Shown here piece by piece: positions 15,097 through 23,552 of a stretch of 33,518 nucleotides of DNA. Numbering within the stretch: the stretch's first letter is position 1; every line of letters starts with the position of its first letter. Position numbers and translations under genes: made by a program. The notes beneath the pieces were generated by a model, which was not told the DNA's origin, made no database searches, and was given only the letters and a program-made list of their open reading frames with translations. The stretch comes from Candidatus Stoquefichus massiliensis AP9 (GTDB lineage: Bacteria > Bacillota_I > Bacilli_A > Erysipelotrichales > Coprobacillaceae). Location of the stretch: NCBI RefSeq assembly GCF_000455285.1, contig NZ_HG005285.1:162353-195870 (forward strand). Reading direction: 5' to 3'.

Positions 15097-16483
15097 AATT
15101 ATTAATATGTTGATGAGGAACAATTGCAGAATCATCAATAGCTTTAAAAGTATATCCTTTCTTTTGATAATGTTCAATAACCTTTGGTAAAATATCAACT
15201 GTATTTTGTTTACCATTTGCATCATGCATTAATATCATAATCTTTTTTTCTGAAGAAGATGTTGCACGCTTAAGCATTTCTGATTGACTCATCTTCGCAT
15301 ATCCATCTCCATTTTCAGCATTCCAATCATAATAAATATATCCTTTATCTTCCACCATCTTGCTAAGTTTAGTCATAATACCTGGAGTATATTTTTTTGA
15401 AACAAGATTACTGCTACCACCTGGGAACCGAATATATTTAGGTACAAAACCAATATAGTCTTTTGCTAATTGACCTACTTTTTCTAAATCTTGAAAATAA
15501 GCCTCTGTTGAAGAATAGACTTTTGAATAGCTATGACTATATGTATGTAACCCAATTGTATGTCCCTGATTATGAGCTGTTGAAATATATTTACGATATG
15601 AACTATTCATTCCTGTGATAAAAAATGCAGCTTTACAATGATAACGTTCTAATATGTCTAAGACTTCTGGTGTATAACGTGATGGTCCATCATCAAATGT
15701 TAAATAGACAACCTTTTCATCCTCACCAGTTTTATCAATAACTTGAATTGTAATTTCTTTTTCTGAACGATTTCCAGACACGTCTTCAGCAATATATTTA
15801 ACTTTATAATTTCCTTTCTTTTGAATATCAAGTTCATTTTTTTCAATCTTTAATGTTGGTTTTGGATCAAAATCATCCTTAACTGAAGCTAAGGCATTCA
15901 AATCAATATCATTTCCAACAATAACACTAGCATTCCCAACAATAATTTCAGGAGCCTTTTTATCTTCAACAACTTTGACTTTTGTTTTCTGTGTTGTTTG
16001 ATTATCATATTCATCAGTGACTATAATTTCAACTTCTTTTTCACCCAATTCATCAAATGTATACTTTTTAGCAAAAGTCACTTGCGTCTGACTTGAATCT
16101 TTAACATTTTTAACTAATTGCTCAGGTGCAATTGTTTGATGAAGAGCAACTGATTTTGATTGAACGTCAAATGTTGGCGGTGTTGTATCAACAACCTTGA
16201 CCTTCAGTGAATATTCTTTATCATGATACTTATAAATAACATTATATTCTCCAATTTTCTTGACATTAACAGCCGAACTATCAATAGTAACATCTTCAAG
16301 ATTCCCATCTTTAACATCCTTTACAAATGATGAAAAATCAACAACTGAATTAATTTCAATATTACGTTGCGAAACAAAATGCAACGGTGAAGCTGTAACC
16401 GATACATACAAAACAATAATTCCAATGATACCTGCTAATATCGCTATTGATCCCCATATATATCTCTTTTTCTTTAAATTCAT
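15095..16483 (-). CDS. Membrane-anchored polysaccharide deacetylase with Ig-like repeats
   Basis: A 462-residue surface protein. Residues 8-30 form an N-terminal membrane anchor. Three Ig-like repeats of the DUF5011/bacterial Ig kind follow (about 40-99, 103-172, 177-250), each ending in a KVKVVD-like strand. The NodB deacetylase domain covers about 257-455, with TFDDGPS (D264, D265), the metal pair in HTYSH (H313, H317), RFPGGSS, DWNAENGDG and LMHD (H420). All key residues are present, so it should be active, probably removing acetyl groups from peptidoglycan GlcNAc (PgdA-like), which affects lysozyme resistance. The ATG at 16483 follows GAAAGGA; an in-frame extension to 16543 has no ribosome-binding site and would push the anchor inward. 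Confidence 0.88.
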   Translation of the reverse strand: MNLKKKRYIWGSIAILAGIIGIIVLYVSVTASPLHFVSQRNIEINSVVDFSSFVKDVKDGNLEDVTIDSSAVNVKKIGEYNVIYKYHDKEYSLKVKVVDTTPPTFDVQSKSVALHQTIAPEQLVKNVKDSSQTQVTFAKKYTFDELGEKEVEIIVTDEYDNQTTQKTKVKVVEDKKAPEIIVGNASVIVGNDIDLNALASVKDDFDPKPTLKIEKNELDIQKKGNYKVKYIAEDVSGNRSEKEITIQVIDKTGEDEKVVYLTFDDGPSRYTPEVLDILERYHCKAAFFITGMNSSYRKYISTAHNQGHTIGLHTYSHSYSKVYSSTEAYFQDLEKVGQLAKDYIGFVPKYIRFPGGSSNLVSKKYTPGIMTKLSKMVEDKGYIYYDWNAENGDGYAKMSQSEMLKRATSSSEKKIMILMHDANGKQNTVDILPKVIEHYQKKGYTFKAIDDSAIVPHQHINN

Positions 16484-16536
16484 AGTTTTTCCTTTCTCAT
16501 ATTTTTTACTTTTATGACAAATATCCCCATATTTCG

Positions 16537-16554
16537 ATATCATAAATATGATAT
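16537..16554. promoter_or_regulatory. Inverted repeat between divergent genes
   Basis: ATATCATA and TATGATAT form a perfect 8-bp-arm repeat around AA, in the 92-bp gap between the deacetylase gene (minus) and the gene at 16576 (plus). It overlaps the likely -10 region on the plus strand (TGATATAAC). It could be an operator; AT-richness makes chance possible. Confidence 0.35.
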
Positions 16555-16575
16555 AACAAGTAGAGGTGATAAAAA

Positions 16576-17124
16576 ATGTATATTTATAATCCTTTAAAAG
16601 ATTTGTCTTATTCTGAACTTATTTTGGACCCTGACCAGTCATATCATACATCATTAGACCAACAAAAATTATATTTCTTTTTTAAAAATTTAAAGAAACC
16701 AAAAGACATTGATCATATTGTTGGTCTTTATATAGAATATCTCATCGAACCCTATATCTATGAACAATTTCCCCAATTTTACCATAAGTTCTCTCCTAAA
16801 ATAGAAGAATGTATTGTTGCTCAACTTAATTTTGGGAATGCAAATCTTTATCATGATTATTCTCAAAAATTTTTTATAGTTATGTTTAATGCAACTGAAG
16901 ATGATATTCTCAAAGCTTATTTAAATTTAAATCATTATTTTAATAAACATCCATTTGAATATCATCACCATCAATGTTTAATCCAATTAAAATGTGGCGC
17001 TTATTTTGCACAGCCAGGTATTCATCCCTATCAGCTATACATATCTGCTAAAGATCAGTTTGATATGATTGCTCATAAAGAAAAATCAATCATATCAATG
17101 AATTATTTTCGATTGGCTAGATAA
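16576..17124 (+). CDS. Unknown protein, possibly a degenerate GGDEF domain
   Basis: A 182-residue soluble protein that I do not recognise with certainty. The C-terminal 90 residues can be laid over a GGDEF (diguanylate cyclase) domain. YSQKFFIVMFNATEDDILKA (about 95-114) sits where RYGGDEFxxLLP...EEA is expected. CLIQLKCGAYFAQPG and YISAKDQFDMIAHKEKS (about 134-171) sit where the SIGIA strand and the AD-x-AMY-x-AK helix are expected. The GGDEF catalytic signature itself is absent, so it could not make cyclic di-GMP. No membrane segment is visible. The start follows GAGGTGAT. The last 30 bp overlap the 3' end of the convergent P-type ATPase gene. An unrelated fold is quite possible. Confidence 0.6.
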   Translation: MYIYNPLKDLSYSELILDPDQSYHTSLDQQKLYFFFKNLKKPKDIDHIVGLYIEYLIEPYIYEQFPQFYHKFSPKIEECIVAQLNFGNANLYHDYSQKFFIVMFNATEDDILKAYLNLNHYFNKHPFEYHHHQCLIQLKCGAYFAQPGIHPYQLYISAKDQFDMIAHKEKSIISMNYFRLAR

Positions 17125-19458
17125 ACGTCGTTCATGTATCTGATATAATTTATGAATAAGGCGTTTCAAGGCTCCAATCACGAATATAGAACTTATACAA
17201 ATCGGAAGAATCCAAATAAAGCGCCAGTTAATGATTGAATAAATACCAAAAAATTCTGGCATAATGAGAAGAATCAAATAAAACAATACTGTCATTAATG
17301 TTGCCACAATGACACGTAAGCGATTAAGTGGCATACAAACAATGAAAACCACTAAAAAACTAATAAAGCCAGCAACAAGAAAATAATAAGTTGAATAGGT
17401 TTTCATATCAAAATGAAGCCATTGCCCTAAGACTGCTACAAATAGCATATAAATAATCATTGTAACAGCACACGGTACAGCTGTTGAAATAACATGCCGT
17501 AAGAATCCCTGAGCTGATAATGTTGAAGAGCGTTCAAGAGTGATAAGAAAACTAGGAACACCAATAGCCAAGCCACTAATCAAACTTAATTGAAGTGGCG
17601 TAAAAGGATAACTCATTTGAAGCGCTGCAAAAACAAGACATAAAACTGTAGAATAGATTGTTTTAGTGAGATACAAGGAACTGACTCTCTCAATATCAGC
17701 AATGATAGCTCTTCCTTCTCTTACAATTGCCTGCATAGATGCAAAATTAGAATCCAATAAAACAATATGTGCCGCCTGCTTTGCGGCATCACTTCCTGCA
17801 GCCATCGCAATGCCACAATCAGCATCTTTTAATGCAAGAACATCATTAACCCCATCACCGACCATTCCCACAACATGACCTTGAGTTTGAAAAGCCTTAA
17901 TAATCTGTTGTTTTTGTTCAGGTTTTACACGTCCATACACACGATAATGAGAAACAACTTTTTGAAGTTCTTCATCATCTTCTGGCAAAGTTGATGCATC
18001 TATATACTTCTCTCCACCTTGTAAACCAGCTAATTGTGCAACTCTAGAAACAGTCATTGGATTATCTCCAGAAAGAATACATATATTAACTGCAGCCTTT
18101 TCAAAGAACTGGAGTGTATCTTTTGCTTCTAAACGAATACAATCATGAATAACAATCAAAGCCATTGTTTTAACATCACCAATATCATTCTTCTCATCAT
18201 CTAAAAAGTCAGTTTCTCCCAACAACAGGACACGCAATCCTTGACGTGAATAATCATTTACCCTTTGCAATAATGGATCGTTTTCATCTACAAGATATTC
18301 GGGTGCACCTAAAACATATTTTTGACCATTTTTCAAAGCTAAAGCACGCATTTTACGCTGTGATGAGAAAGGAATCCTACCAATAATACTTATATCATCA
18401 AATTTCTTAAAATACGCTCTTAAAGCTTTTTGAGTCGCATTAATATCATCAAAACCATATGCCATTAAACCCATAACCTGATGAACAACTTCTGATGAAT
18501 AATCATGAATGAAATCCACTTTTTCAACTTCTAATTCACCAGTTGTTATGGTTCCCGTTTTATCAAGACATAAAACATCAACACGTGCTAACGCTTCAAT
18601 TGCTTCCATCTCTTGAATCAAAGCTTTACGTTTTGCTAATTTACCAACTCCTAAAATAAAAGACAAACTTGTGAGAAGCACAAGGCCTTCAGGAATCATA
18701 CCAATCACTCCAGCAACCGTCTTCACAATTGCTGTTGCATGATCATGAGGTGAAGCAGAAAGTTGTGACATGAATAAAACAAGACCAACAGGAATAATGA
18801 CAAAGCTCAATATTTTAATAACCTTTTCAATTGCATCTTTCATTTCAGAAGATGCCTTATTTTTATGTTTTGCCTTATGAACAAGCTGGGTAGAATAATT
18901 ATCATTACCAACTCTTATAACGCGTCCATAAGCACTTCCAGCTACAACGAAACTACCTGAAAGAAGTTCATCACCAACTTTCTTTTTAACTGGTTTAGAT
19001 TCACCTGTCAGCATAGATTCATTAACTTCCATACCCTGTGAACTTATTGTCACACAATCCGTTCCAATTTGATTACCACTTTCTAAAAAAACTATATCAT
19101 CAAGAACCAATTTCTCAATAGGAATCATTATTTCTTGATAATCACGTATAACCATAATCTTTTTAACTGTAACAACTGTTAATTGATCAATAATTTTCTT
19201 AACTTTCAGTTCCTGATAAATCCCAATCAAAGAATTCATAATAATAACACCCATAAATGTTAAATTCGTCCAACGACCCGTTGACAAAATAATCGCTGCC
19301 AAAAAAACATTAAGAATATTAAAATAAGTCACTGTATGTTCTAATACAATCTGTTTCTTAGTTTTTGAAATATTATCATGAGATATATTAACCTGTCCTT
19401 TTTCAACACGTTCTAAAACTTCCTTAGAAGTTAATCCTTTTTTAACTTTCTCATCCAT
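17095..19458 (-). CDS. P-type cation ATPase with PEGL motif (CtpE-like)
   Basis: A 787-residue P-type ATPase of the inner membrane. Motifs: TGES at 151-154, GMIPEGLVLLTS in membrane helix 4 (PEGL 256-259), the phosphorylated Asp in DKTGT (D299), GDNPMT near 460 and GDGVNDVLALKDADCG near 525. There is no HMA domain and no CPC, so it is not a heavy-metal pump. PEGL and the short cytoplasmic N-terminus resemble the P2-like group that includes mycobacterial CtpE, reported to move Ca2+. The cation here remains inferred. The ATG at 19458 follows AGGTGAG; an in-frame GTG six codons earlier overlaps that site. Its 3' end runs 30 bp into the convergent gene. Confidence 0.88.
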   Translation of the reverse strand: MDEKVKKGLTSKEVLERVEKGQVNISHDNISKTKKQIVLEHTVTYFNILNVFLAAIILSTGRWTNLTFMGVIIMNSLIGIYQELKVKKIIDQLTVVTVKKIMVIRDYQEIMIPIEKLVLDDIVFLESGNQIGTDCVTISSQGMEVNESMLTGESKPVKKKVGDELLSGSFVVAGSAYGRVIRVGNDNYSTQLVHKAKHKNKASSEMKDAIEKVIKILSFVIIPVGLVLFMSQLSASPHDHATAIVKTVAGVIGMIPEGLVLLTSLSFILGVGKLAKRKALIQEMEAIEALARVDVLCLDKTGTITTGELEVEKVDFIHDYSSEVVHQVMGLMAYGFDDINATQKALRAYFKKFDDISIIGRIPFSSQRKMRALALKNGQKYVLGAPEYLVDENDPLLQRVNDYSRQGLRVLLLGETDFLDDEKNDIGDVKTMALIVIHDCIRLEAKDTLQFFEKAAVNICILSGDNPMTVSRVAQLAGLQGGEKYIDASTLPEDDEELQKVVSHYRVYGRVKPEQKQQIIKAFQTQGHVVGMVGDGVNDVLALKDADCGIAMAAGSDAAKQAAHIVLLDSNFASMQAIVREGRAIIADIERVSSLYLTKTIYSTVLCLVFAALQMSYPFTPLQLSLISGLAIGVPSFLITLERSSTLSAQGFLRHVISTAVPCAVTMIIYMLFVAVLGQWLHFDMKTYSTYYFLVAGFISFLVVFIVCMPLNRLRVIVATLMTVLFYLILLIMPEFFGIYSIINWRFIWILPICISSIFVIGALKRLIHKLYQIHERRLSSQSKIIH

Positions 19459-19562
19459 AATCTCACCTACCCACACAATATATCACAGAGATATGAATAT
19501 TTTGTGTATAATATTATCTTTTTTCATTTATATCATACCATAAATATATCATTTAAATGAAT

Positions 19563-19591
19563 AAAAAAAACGATATGCCTAAACATATCGT
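19563..19591 (-). terminator. Terminator of the tRNA operon
   Basis: ACGATATG (19570-19577), a 6-nt loop and CATATCGT (19584-19591); on the minus strand it is followed by a run of eight T. It lies 12 nt after the CCA of tRNA-Ile2. Confidence 0.92.
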
Positions 19592-19602
19592 ATCTCTTTA
19601 AT

Positions 19603-19679
19603 TGGTGGACCCTGAAGGACTCGAACCTTCGACCGATCGGTTATGAGCCGATAGCTCTAACCAACTGAGCTAAGGGTCC
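19603..19679 (-). tRNA. tRNA-Ile2 (anticodon CAT, expected lysidine-modified)
   Basis: A 77-nt cloverleaf with encoded CCA; anticodon loop CTCATAA. The acceptor stem GGACCCT/AGGGTCC and D-arm TTAGCTCAGTTGG are those of the minor isoleucine tRNA whose C34 is turned into lysidine by TilS, not those of methionine tRNAs. The distinction from tRNA-Met is an inference from the body of the tRNA. Confidence 0.85.
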
Positions 19680-19719
19680 AAATAAAATAAAAAGTGGCAT
19701 TCACCACTGATTAGCTTAA

Positions 19720-19796
19720 TGGTAGCGGGGAAGGGATTCGAACCCCCGACCCACCGGGTATGAACCGATTGCTCTAGCCAACTGAGCTACCCCGCC
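19720..19796 (-). tRNA. tRNA-Met (elongator, anticodon CAT)
   Basis: A 77-nt cloverleaf with encoded CCA; anticodon loop TTCATAC. The acceptor GGCGGGG/CCCCGCT with a G1-U72 wobble is the usual elongator methionine form in Bacillota. Confidence 0.93.
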
Positions 19797-19824
19797 ATGT
19801 AGTGAATCGTTCTTTTTATAAAAA

Positions 19825-19900
<76 letters not shown>

Positions 19901-19906
19901 ATAATT

Positions 19907-19983
19907 TGGCGGTCTGGACGGGACTCGAACCCGCGACCTCCGCCGTGACAGGGCGGCATTCTAACCAACTGAACTACCAGACC
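19907..19983 (-). tRNA. tRNA-Asp (anticodon GTC)
   Basis: A 77-nt cloverleaf with encoded CCA and discriminator G73; anticodon loop CTGTCAC. Only 6 bp separate it from tRNA-Phe. Confidence 0.96.
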
Positions 19984-19987
19984 AAAA

Positions 19988-20064
<77 letters not shown>

Positions 20065-20086
20065 ATATGAAATATAAATTTTTAAA

Positions 20087-20179
20087 TGGCGGAGGTTGAG
20101 GGATTCGAACCCCCGCGGGACTTTCATCCCCTGTCGGTTTTCAAGACCGATCCCTTCAGCCGGGCTTGGGTAAACCTCC
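20087..20179 (-). tRNA. tRNA-Ser (anticodon TGA)
   Basis: A 93-nt class II tRNA with long variable arm, encoded CCA and discriminator G73; anticodon loop CTTGAAA, acceptor GGAGGTT/AACCTCC. Confidence 0.95.
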
Positions 20180-20186
20180 GCAATAT

Positions 20187-20262
20187 TGGTGGAGCTTAGC
20201 GGGATCGAACCGCTGACCTCCTGCGTGCAAAGCAGGCGCTCTCCCATCTGAGCTAAAGCCCC
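20187..20262 (-). tRNA. tRNA-Ala (anticodon TGC)
   Basis: A 76-nt cloverleaf with encoded CCA; anticodon loop TTTGCAC. The acceptor GGGGCTT/AAGCTCC contains the G3-U70 pair that identifies alanine tRNA. Confidence 0.96.
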
Positions 20263-20270
20263 ATTTTAAA

Positions 20271-20347
20271 TGGTCGGGAAGACAGGATTTGAACCTGCGA
20301 CCCCCTGGTCCCAAACCAGGTGCACTACCAAGCTGTGCTACTTCCCG
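20271..20347 (-). tRNA. tRNA-Pro (anticodon TGG)
   Basis: A 77-nt cloverleaf with encoded CCA; anticodon loop TTTGGGA, acceptor CGGGAAG/CTTCCCG. Confidence 0.96.
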
Positions 20348-20370
20348 AATATTTAATTTTAATACTCAAT

Positions 20371-20447
20371 TGGCGCGCTAGGCAGGAATCGAACCCACAA
20401 CCTCTTGATCCGTAGTCAAGCACTCTATCCAGTTGAGCTACTAGCGC
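20371..20447 (-). tRNA. tRNA-Arg (anticodon ACG)
   Basis: A 77-nt cloverleaf with encoded CCA; anticodon loop CTACGGA, so A34 should be deaminated to inosine by TadA. First gene after the internal promoter at 20470-20498. Confidence 0.96.
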
Positions 20448-20469
20448 ATCTCTTTAACAGCGCCATTCA

Positions 20470-20498
20470 ATATTAACATAAATGCCGTTGTTTTGCAA
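20470..20498 (-). promoter_or_regulatory. Internal promoter of the tRNA cluster
   Basis: On the minus strand TTGCAA (20493-20498), a 17-nt spacer ending TGT and TAATAT (20470-20475), in the 90-bp gap between tRNA-Leu and tRNA-Arg. It would drive the nine tRNAs from Arg to Ile2. Confidence 0.7.
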
Positions 20499-20537
20499 CA
20501 CTTTTTTGAAATATTTTTAAATTTCTTTTTTTAAGAA

Positions 20538-20626
20538 TGGTGCCCAGGGCCGGAGTCGAACCGGCACGGATTTTAAGGTCCGCAGGATTTTAAGTCCTGT
20601 GCGTCTACCAATTTCGCCACCTGGGC
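20538..20626 (-). tRNA. tRNA-Leu (anticodon TAA)
   Basis: An 89-nt class II tRNA with long variable arm and encoded CCA; anticodon loop CTTAAAA, acceptor GCCCAGG/CCTGGGC, discriminator A73. Confidence 0.96.
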
Positions 20627-20633
20627 AACATGA

Positions 20634-20708
20634 TGGAGGTTCCAGCCGGACTCGAACCGACGATGACAGAGTTGCAGTCTGTAGCCTTACCAACTTGGCT
20701 ATGGAACC
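20634..20708 (-). tRNA. tRNA-Cys (anticodon GCA)
   Basis: A 75-nt cloverleaf with encoded CCA; anticodon loop CTGCAAC and discriminator U73, the cysteine identity base. First gene of the cluster. Confidence 0.96.
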
Positions 20709-20738
20709 ATTTCATTTCTCTTCTCACGTTGCTCAAAT

Positions 20739-20767
20739 AGTATATAATATTTTGTAATTGATTGCAA
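20739..20767 (-). promoter_or_regulatory. Upstream promoter of the tRNA cluster
   Basis: On the minus strand TTGCAA (20762-20767), a 17-nt spacer and TATACT (20739-20744), about 30 nt before tRNA-Cys. It has the same -35 hexamer and spacing as the internal promoter. Confidence 0.75.
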
Positions 20768-20813
20768 TAGTTTTTTGCATTTTTTTGGCATTTCTTTATG
20801 ACAATTCAAAAAG

Positions 20814-20849
20814 AAAAGTTCTGATGAGGATTTTTTCATCAGAACTTTT
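20814..20849. terminator. Terminator of the potABCD operon
   Basis: A 14-bp perfect stem (20814-20827 with 20836-20849) with an 8-nt loop, flanked by A and T runs on both sides. It lies 10 bp after the potD stop and ahead of the tRNA promoter. Confidence 0.92.
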
Positions 20850-20859
20850 TTAAAAAATC

Positions 20860-21906
20860 TTACTGTGCTTTCACTTTAGACCAAAAATCGCTATACATTT
20901 CTTTAACATCTTGGGTTTGGTAGGCAAACACTTCATCATTTTGATCCATTCTAATACCATAGGCATTAATACCTTGAAAATCTCCTTCTGATGCTTCTTT
21001 TGCTGCTACTGTATTAGAAGTTAAATACCCTACCTCTAATGTATTATTCAAAGCATTTTCATCACTAATCATATAATTAATAAAATTCATAGCTAATTCT
21101 AAATTCTCGCATTCTTTACTTACAACAAAGCCATCAAACCAAACATTTGTTCCTTCTTCTGGCATATAGAATCCTATATCAGGATTTTCTAACATTACAG
21201 CTGCAGCATCACCAGAATACATAACTGCCATAGCTTTTTCACTGCTTTTCATAGCATCTATTGTATCATCAGCAGCATATGTAGGATCCATTGTTTTTCT
21301 TTGTTCAATGAGCCATTGATAAGCTTCTTCTATTTCGTTTTGATTTGTTGTATTCATAGAGTATCCTAAGGCTTTTAATGCTACCATAAAAGAATCTCTT
21401 TCAGAATCATACATATAAATATTGCCTTTATATTTAGGATTTCTTAAAACTTCCCATCCCATATTTAAATCATTTTCACTAACCTGAGTCTTATCATAGA
21501 CAATACCAACATTACCATAAAAATATGGCACCCAATATTCATTAGCTTTATCAAAATTCTGATTCAAGACTTTACTATCAATACTACTTTTATTTGTTAT
21601 TAATGACCAATCAATCTTTTGTAAAAGATTCTCTTTAATCAATCTTTCAATCATATATTCAGACGGAACCATAATATCATACTTATTTCCACCTAATAAT
21701 TTTGTATACATTGATTCATTAGAATCAAATGTCTCATAAACCACCTTACAATCAAACTCTCTTTGGAAACCATTAATCACATCAGGATCAACATATTCTC
21801 CCCAGTTAAATACACGTAATGTATGTGTATAACTACGACCTCCACATCCACTCAACGCAAGGCTAACCATTGCAAAACAAAGCATGACTTTAACGAAGCG
21901 CTTCAT
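20860..21906 (-). CDS. potD: Polyamine ABC transporter substrate-binding lipoprotein
   Basis: A 348-residue lipoprotein that catches spermidine or putrescine outside the membrane. A signal peptide with lipobox LSGC places the lipidated Cys at residue 21. The mature part begins HTLRVFNWGEYVDPDVINGF (shown to 20), the usual PotD/PotF start, and continues with YDIMVPSEYMI and VMYSGDAAAVM as in the family. The length is normal. The start follows AGGAGGAAA, and the gene overlaps potC by 17 nt. As last gene of the operon it is closed by the hairpin at 20814-20849. Spermidine versus putrescine preference is not decided. Confidence 0.93.
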   Translation of the reverse strand: MKRFVKVMLCFAMVSLALSGCGGRSYTHTLRVFNWGEYVDPDVINGFQREFDCKVVYETFDSNESMYTKLLGGNKYDIMVPSEYMIERLIKENLLQKIDWSLITNKSSIDSKVLNQNFDKANEYWVPYFYGNVGIVYDKTQVSENDLNMGWEVLRNPKYKGNIYMYDSERDSFMVALKALGYSMNTTNQNEIEEAYQWLIEQRKTMDPTYAADDTIDAMKSSEKAMAVMYSGDAAAVMLENPDIGFYMPEEGTNVWFDGFVVSKECENLELAMNFINYMISDENALNNTLEVGYLTSNTVAAKEASEGDFQGINAYGIRMDQNDEVFAYQTQDVKEMYSDFWSKVKAQ

Positions 21907-22699
21907 TAACTTTTCCTCCTCTTTTTTTCACAATTAAATAAGGAACGAATGTTCCAAGCAATAACACAAATAAGATGACAACCAAAACAATTGTTGATAA
22001 AGCATATATACTTGGATTCATACGCTTAGACATATTATAAATCACTATAGAGATATTTTCTACACCATTTCCACTTACAAAATAAGAAATGACAAAATCA
22101 TCAAATGACATTGTAAAAGCAAGCAATGCGCCAGCCATAATACCTGATTTGATTTGAGGCAAAATGACTTTCACTAAAGTTTGAAATGGTGTTGCTCCTA
22201 AATCCATCGCTGCATCTGTTAAATTATCATCTAACTGTTTCACTTTAGGATAAACATTTGTAATGACATACGGTGTACAAAAAGCAATATGGGCAAGTAA
22301 CATTGTCATATAACCTTTTTCAATACTAATAAATGAGAAAAAAATCATTAATGAAATAGCTGTCACAATTTCAGGATTCATTATAGGTAAATTATTAACC
22401 TGTAAGATAGCTGTACGTATCTTTCTTTTAGATTTTGTCAAAGCAATAGCTGTAATCGTTCCTAAAACAGTAGAAATTAAAGTTGCTAAAAGAGCAATCG
22501 AAACGGAAACAAAGACAGCATCCAATAATTGAATATTACCAAACAAAGACTCATACCAACGCATAGAAAATCCTTTAAAATGAGATAATGACTTAGCACT
22601 ATTAAAAGAGAAAAAAGCCATAATAAATAAAGGTGCATATAAAAACAATAAACACAAACTAATGCATAGACCCTTTACGTATTTTTTTTCTTTTACCAT
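21890..22699 (-). CDS. potC: Polyamine ABC transporter permease
   Basis: A 269-residue inner-membrane permease with about six membrane segments. The ABC coupling loop reads AAMDLGATPFQTLVKVILP (about 165-183). It pairs with PotB. The start at 22699 (MVKEKKYVKGL) is chosen because AAGGAGGAAA lies upstream, though 11 nt away, a little far. An in-frame ATG at 22738 would lengthen the overlap with potB from 41 to 80 nt and lacks such a site. The 17-nt overlap with potD suggests coupled translation. Confidence 0.9.
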   Translation of the reverse strand: MVKEKKYVKGLCISLCLLFLYAPLFIMAFFSFNSAKSLSHFKGFSMRWYESLFGNIQLLDAVFVSVSIALLATLISTVLGTITAIALTKSKRKIRTAILQVNNLPIMNPEIVTAISLMIFFSFISIEKGYMTMLLAHIAFCTPYVITNVYPKVKQLDDNLTDAAMDLGATPFQTLVKVILPQIKSGIMAGALLAFTMSFDDFVISYFVSGNGVENISIVIYNMSKRMNPSIYALSTIVLVVILFVLLLGTFVPYLIVKKRGGKVNEALR

Positions 22700-23552
22700 A
22701 ACGTTTATTTCCTCCTTCCTCATCTTCGTTAGAAACATTCGTACGTTTCTCTACTCGATAAATTAATGCCATCAATACAATAACAATAACAGCCAAAACA
22801 AGTGATACAGCACTACCAAAATGCCAGTTTCCAACAGTTATAAATTGTTGTTCAATGAAATTACCAATCAAAGAATATTGACCTCCACCTAACATCTTTG
22901 GAATAACAAAAGCACTGATAGCTGGCAAGAAAACCATTGTAATTCCTGTTAAAACACCACTTAAAGATAAACGAAAAGTCACTTTAAAGAAAGTTTGAAT
23001 ACGTGATGCTCCTAAATCCATAGAGGCCTCAGTTAAAGATTTATCCATATTTGTAAGTGATGTATGAATAGGTAAAATCATAAATGGTAAAAAATTATAA
23101 ACCATCCCAATCACAACTGCAAAATCTGTATACATCATATGAACGCGACCTAATCCAATAGATTGTAAAAGATTATTAATAATTCCATTATTACTTAAAA
23201 TACTCATCCAGGCATAAGTTCTCATTAAAAGATTAATCCATGTTGGTATTGTAATTAATAAGATTAATATTGTTTGTGTATTTTCTTTACATTTTGCAAT
23301 CATATAGGCAATAGGATAACCAATTAAAAAACAAATTGCTGTTGTTAAGACACCTAATACTAAAGAACGCATTAAAACAGATAAAAAGATAGGGTCCATA
23401 AATTTAAAGAAGTTATCTAAAGTAAATTGAAAAGTTGTAATTTCTGTACCTTTTGATGTAAATGCATAAAATGCAATTAACATCATTGGAATAATTGTTA
23501 ATGCAAAAAGCCAAAAACAATAAGGGGAAACAAGTTTTTTATATTGTTTCAT
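22659..23552 (-). CDS. potB: Polyamine ABC transporter permease
   Basis: A 297-residue inner-membrane permease with about six membrane segments. The coupling loop is ASMDLGASRIQTFFKVTF (about 188-205). The C-terminal tail is short, hydrophilic and very basic (NKRYGKRKKIRKGSMH); this part is read in another frame as the start of potC, so 41 bp are used twice. The ATG shares a base with the potA stop (TAATG). Typical potB would end near residue 275, so the basic tail may be a by-product of the overlap. Confidence 0.9.
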   Translation of the reverse strand: MKQYKKLVSPYCFWLFALTIIPMMLIAFYAFTSKGTEITTFQFTLDNFFKFMDPIFLSVLMRSLVLGVLTTAICFLIGYPIAYMIAKCKENTQTILILLITIPTWINLLMRTYAWMSILSNNGIINNLLQSIGLGRVHMMYTDFAVVIGMVYNFLPFMILPIHTSLTNMDKSLTEASMDLGASRIQTFFKVTFRLSLSGVLTGITMVFLPAISAFVIPKMLGGGQYSLIGNFIEQQFITVGNWHFGSAVSLVLAVIVIVLMALIYRVEKRTNVSNEDEEGGNKRYGKRKKIRKGSMH

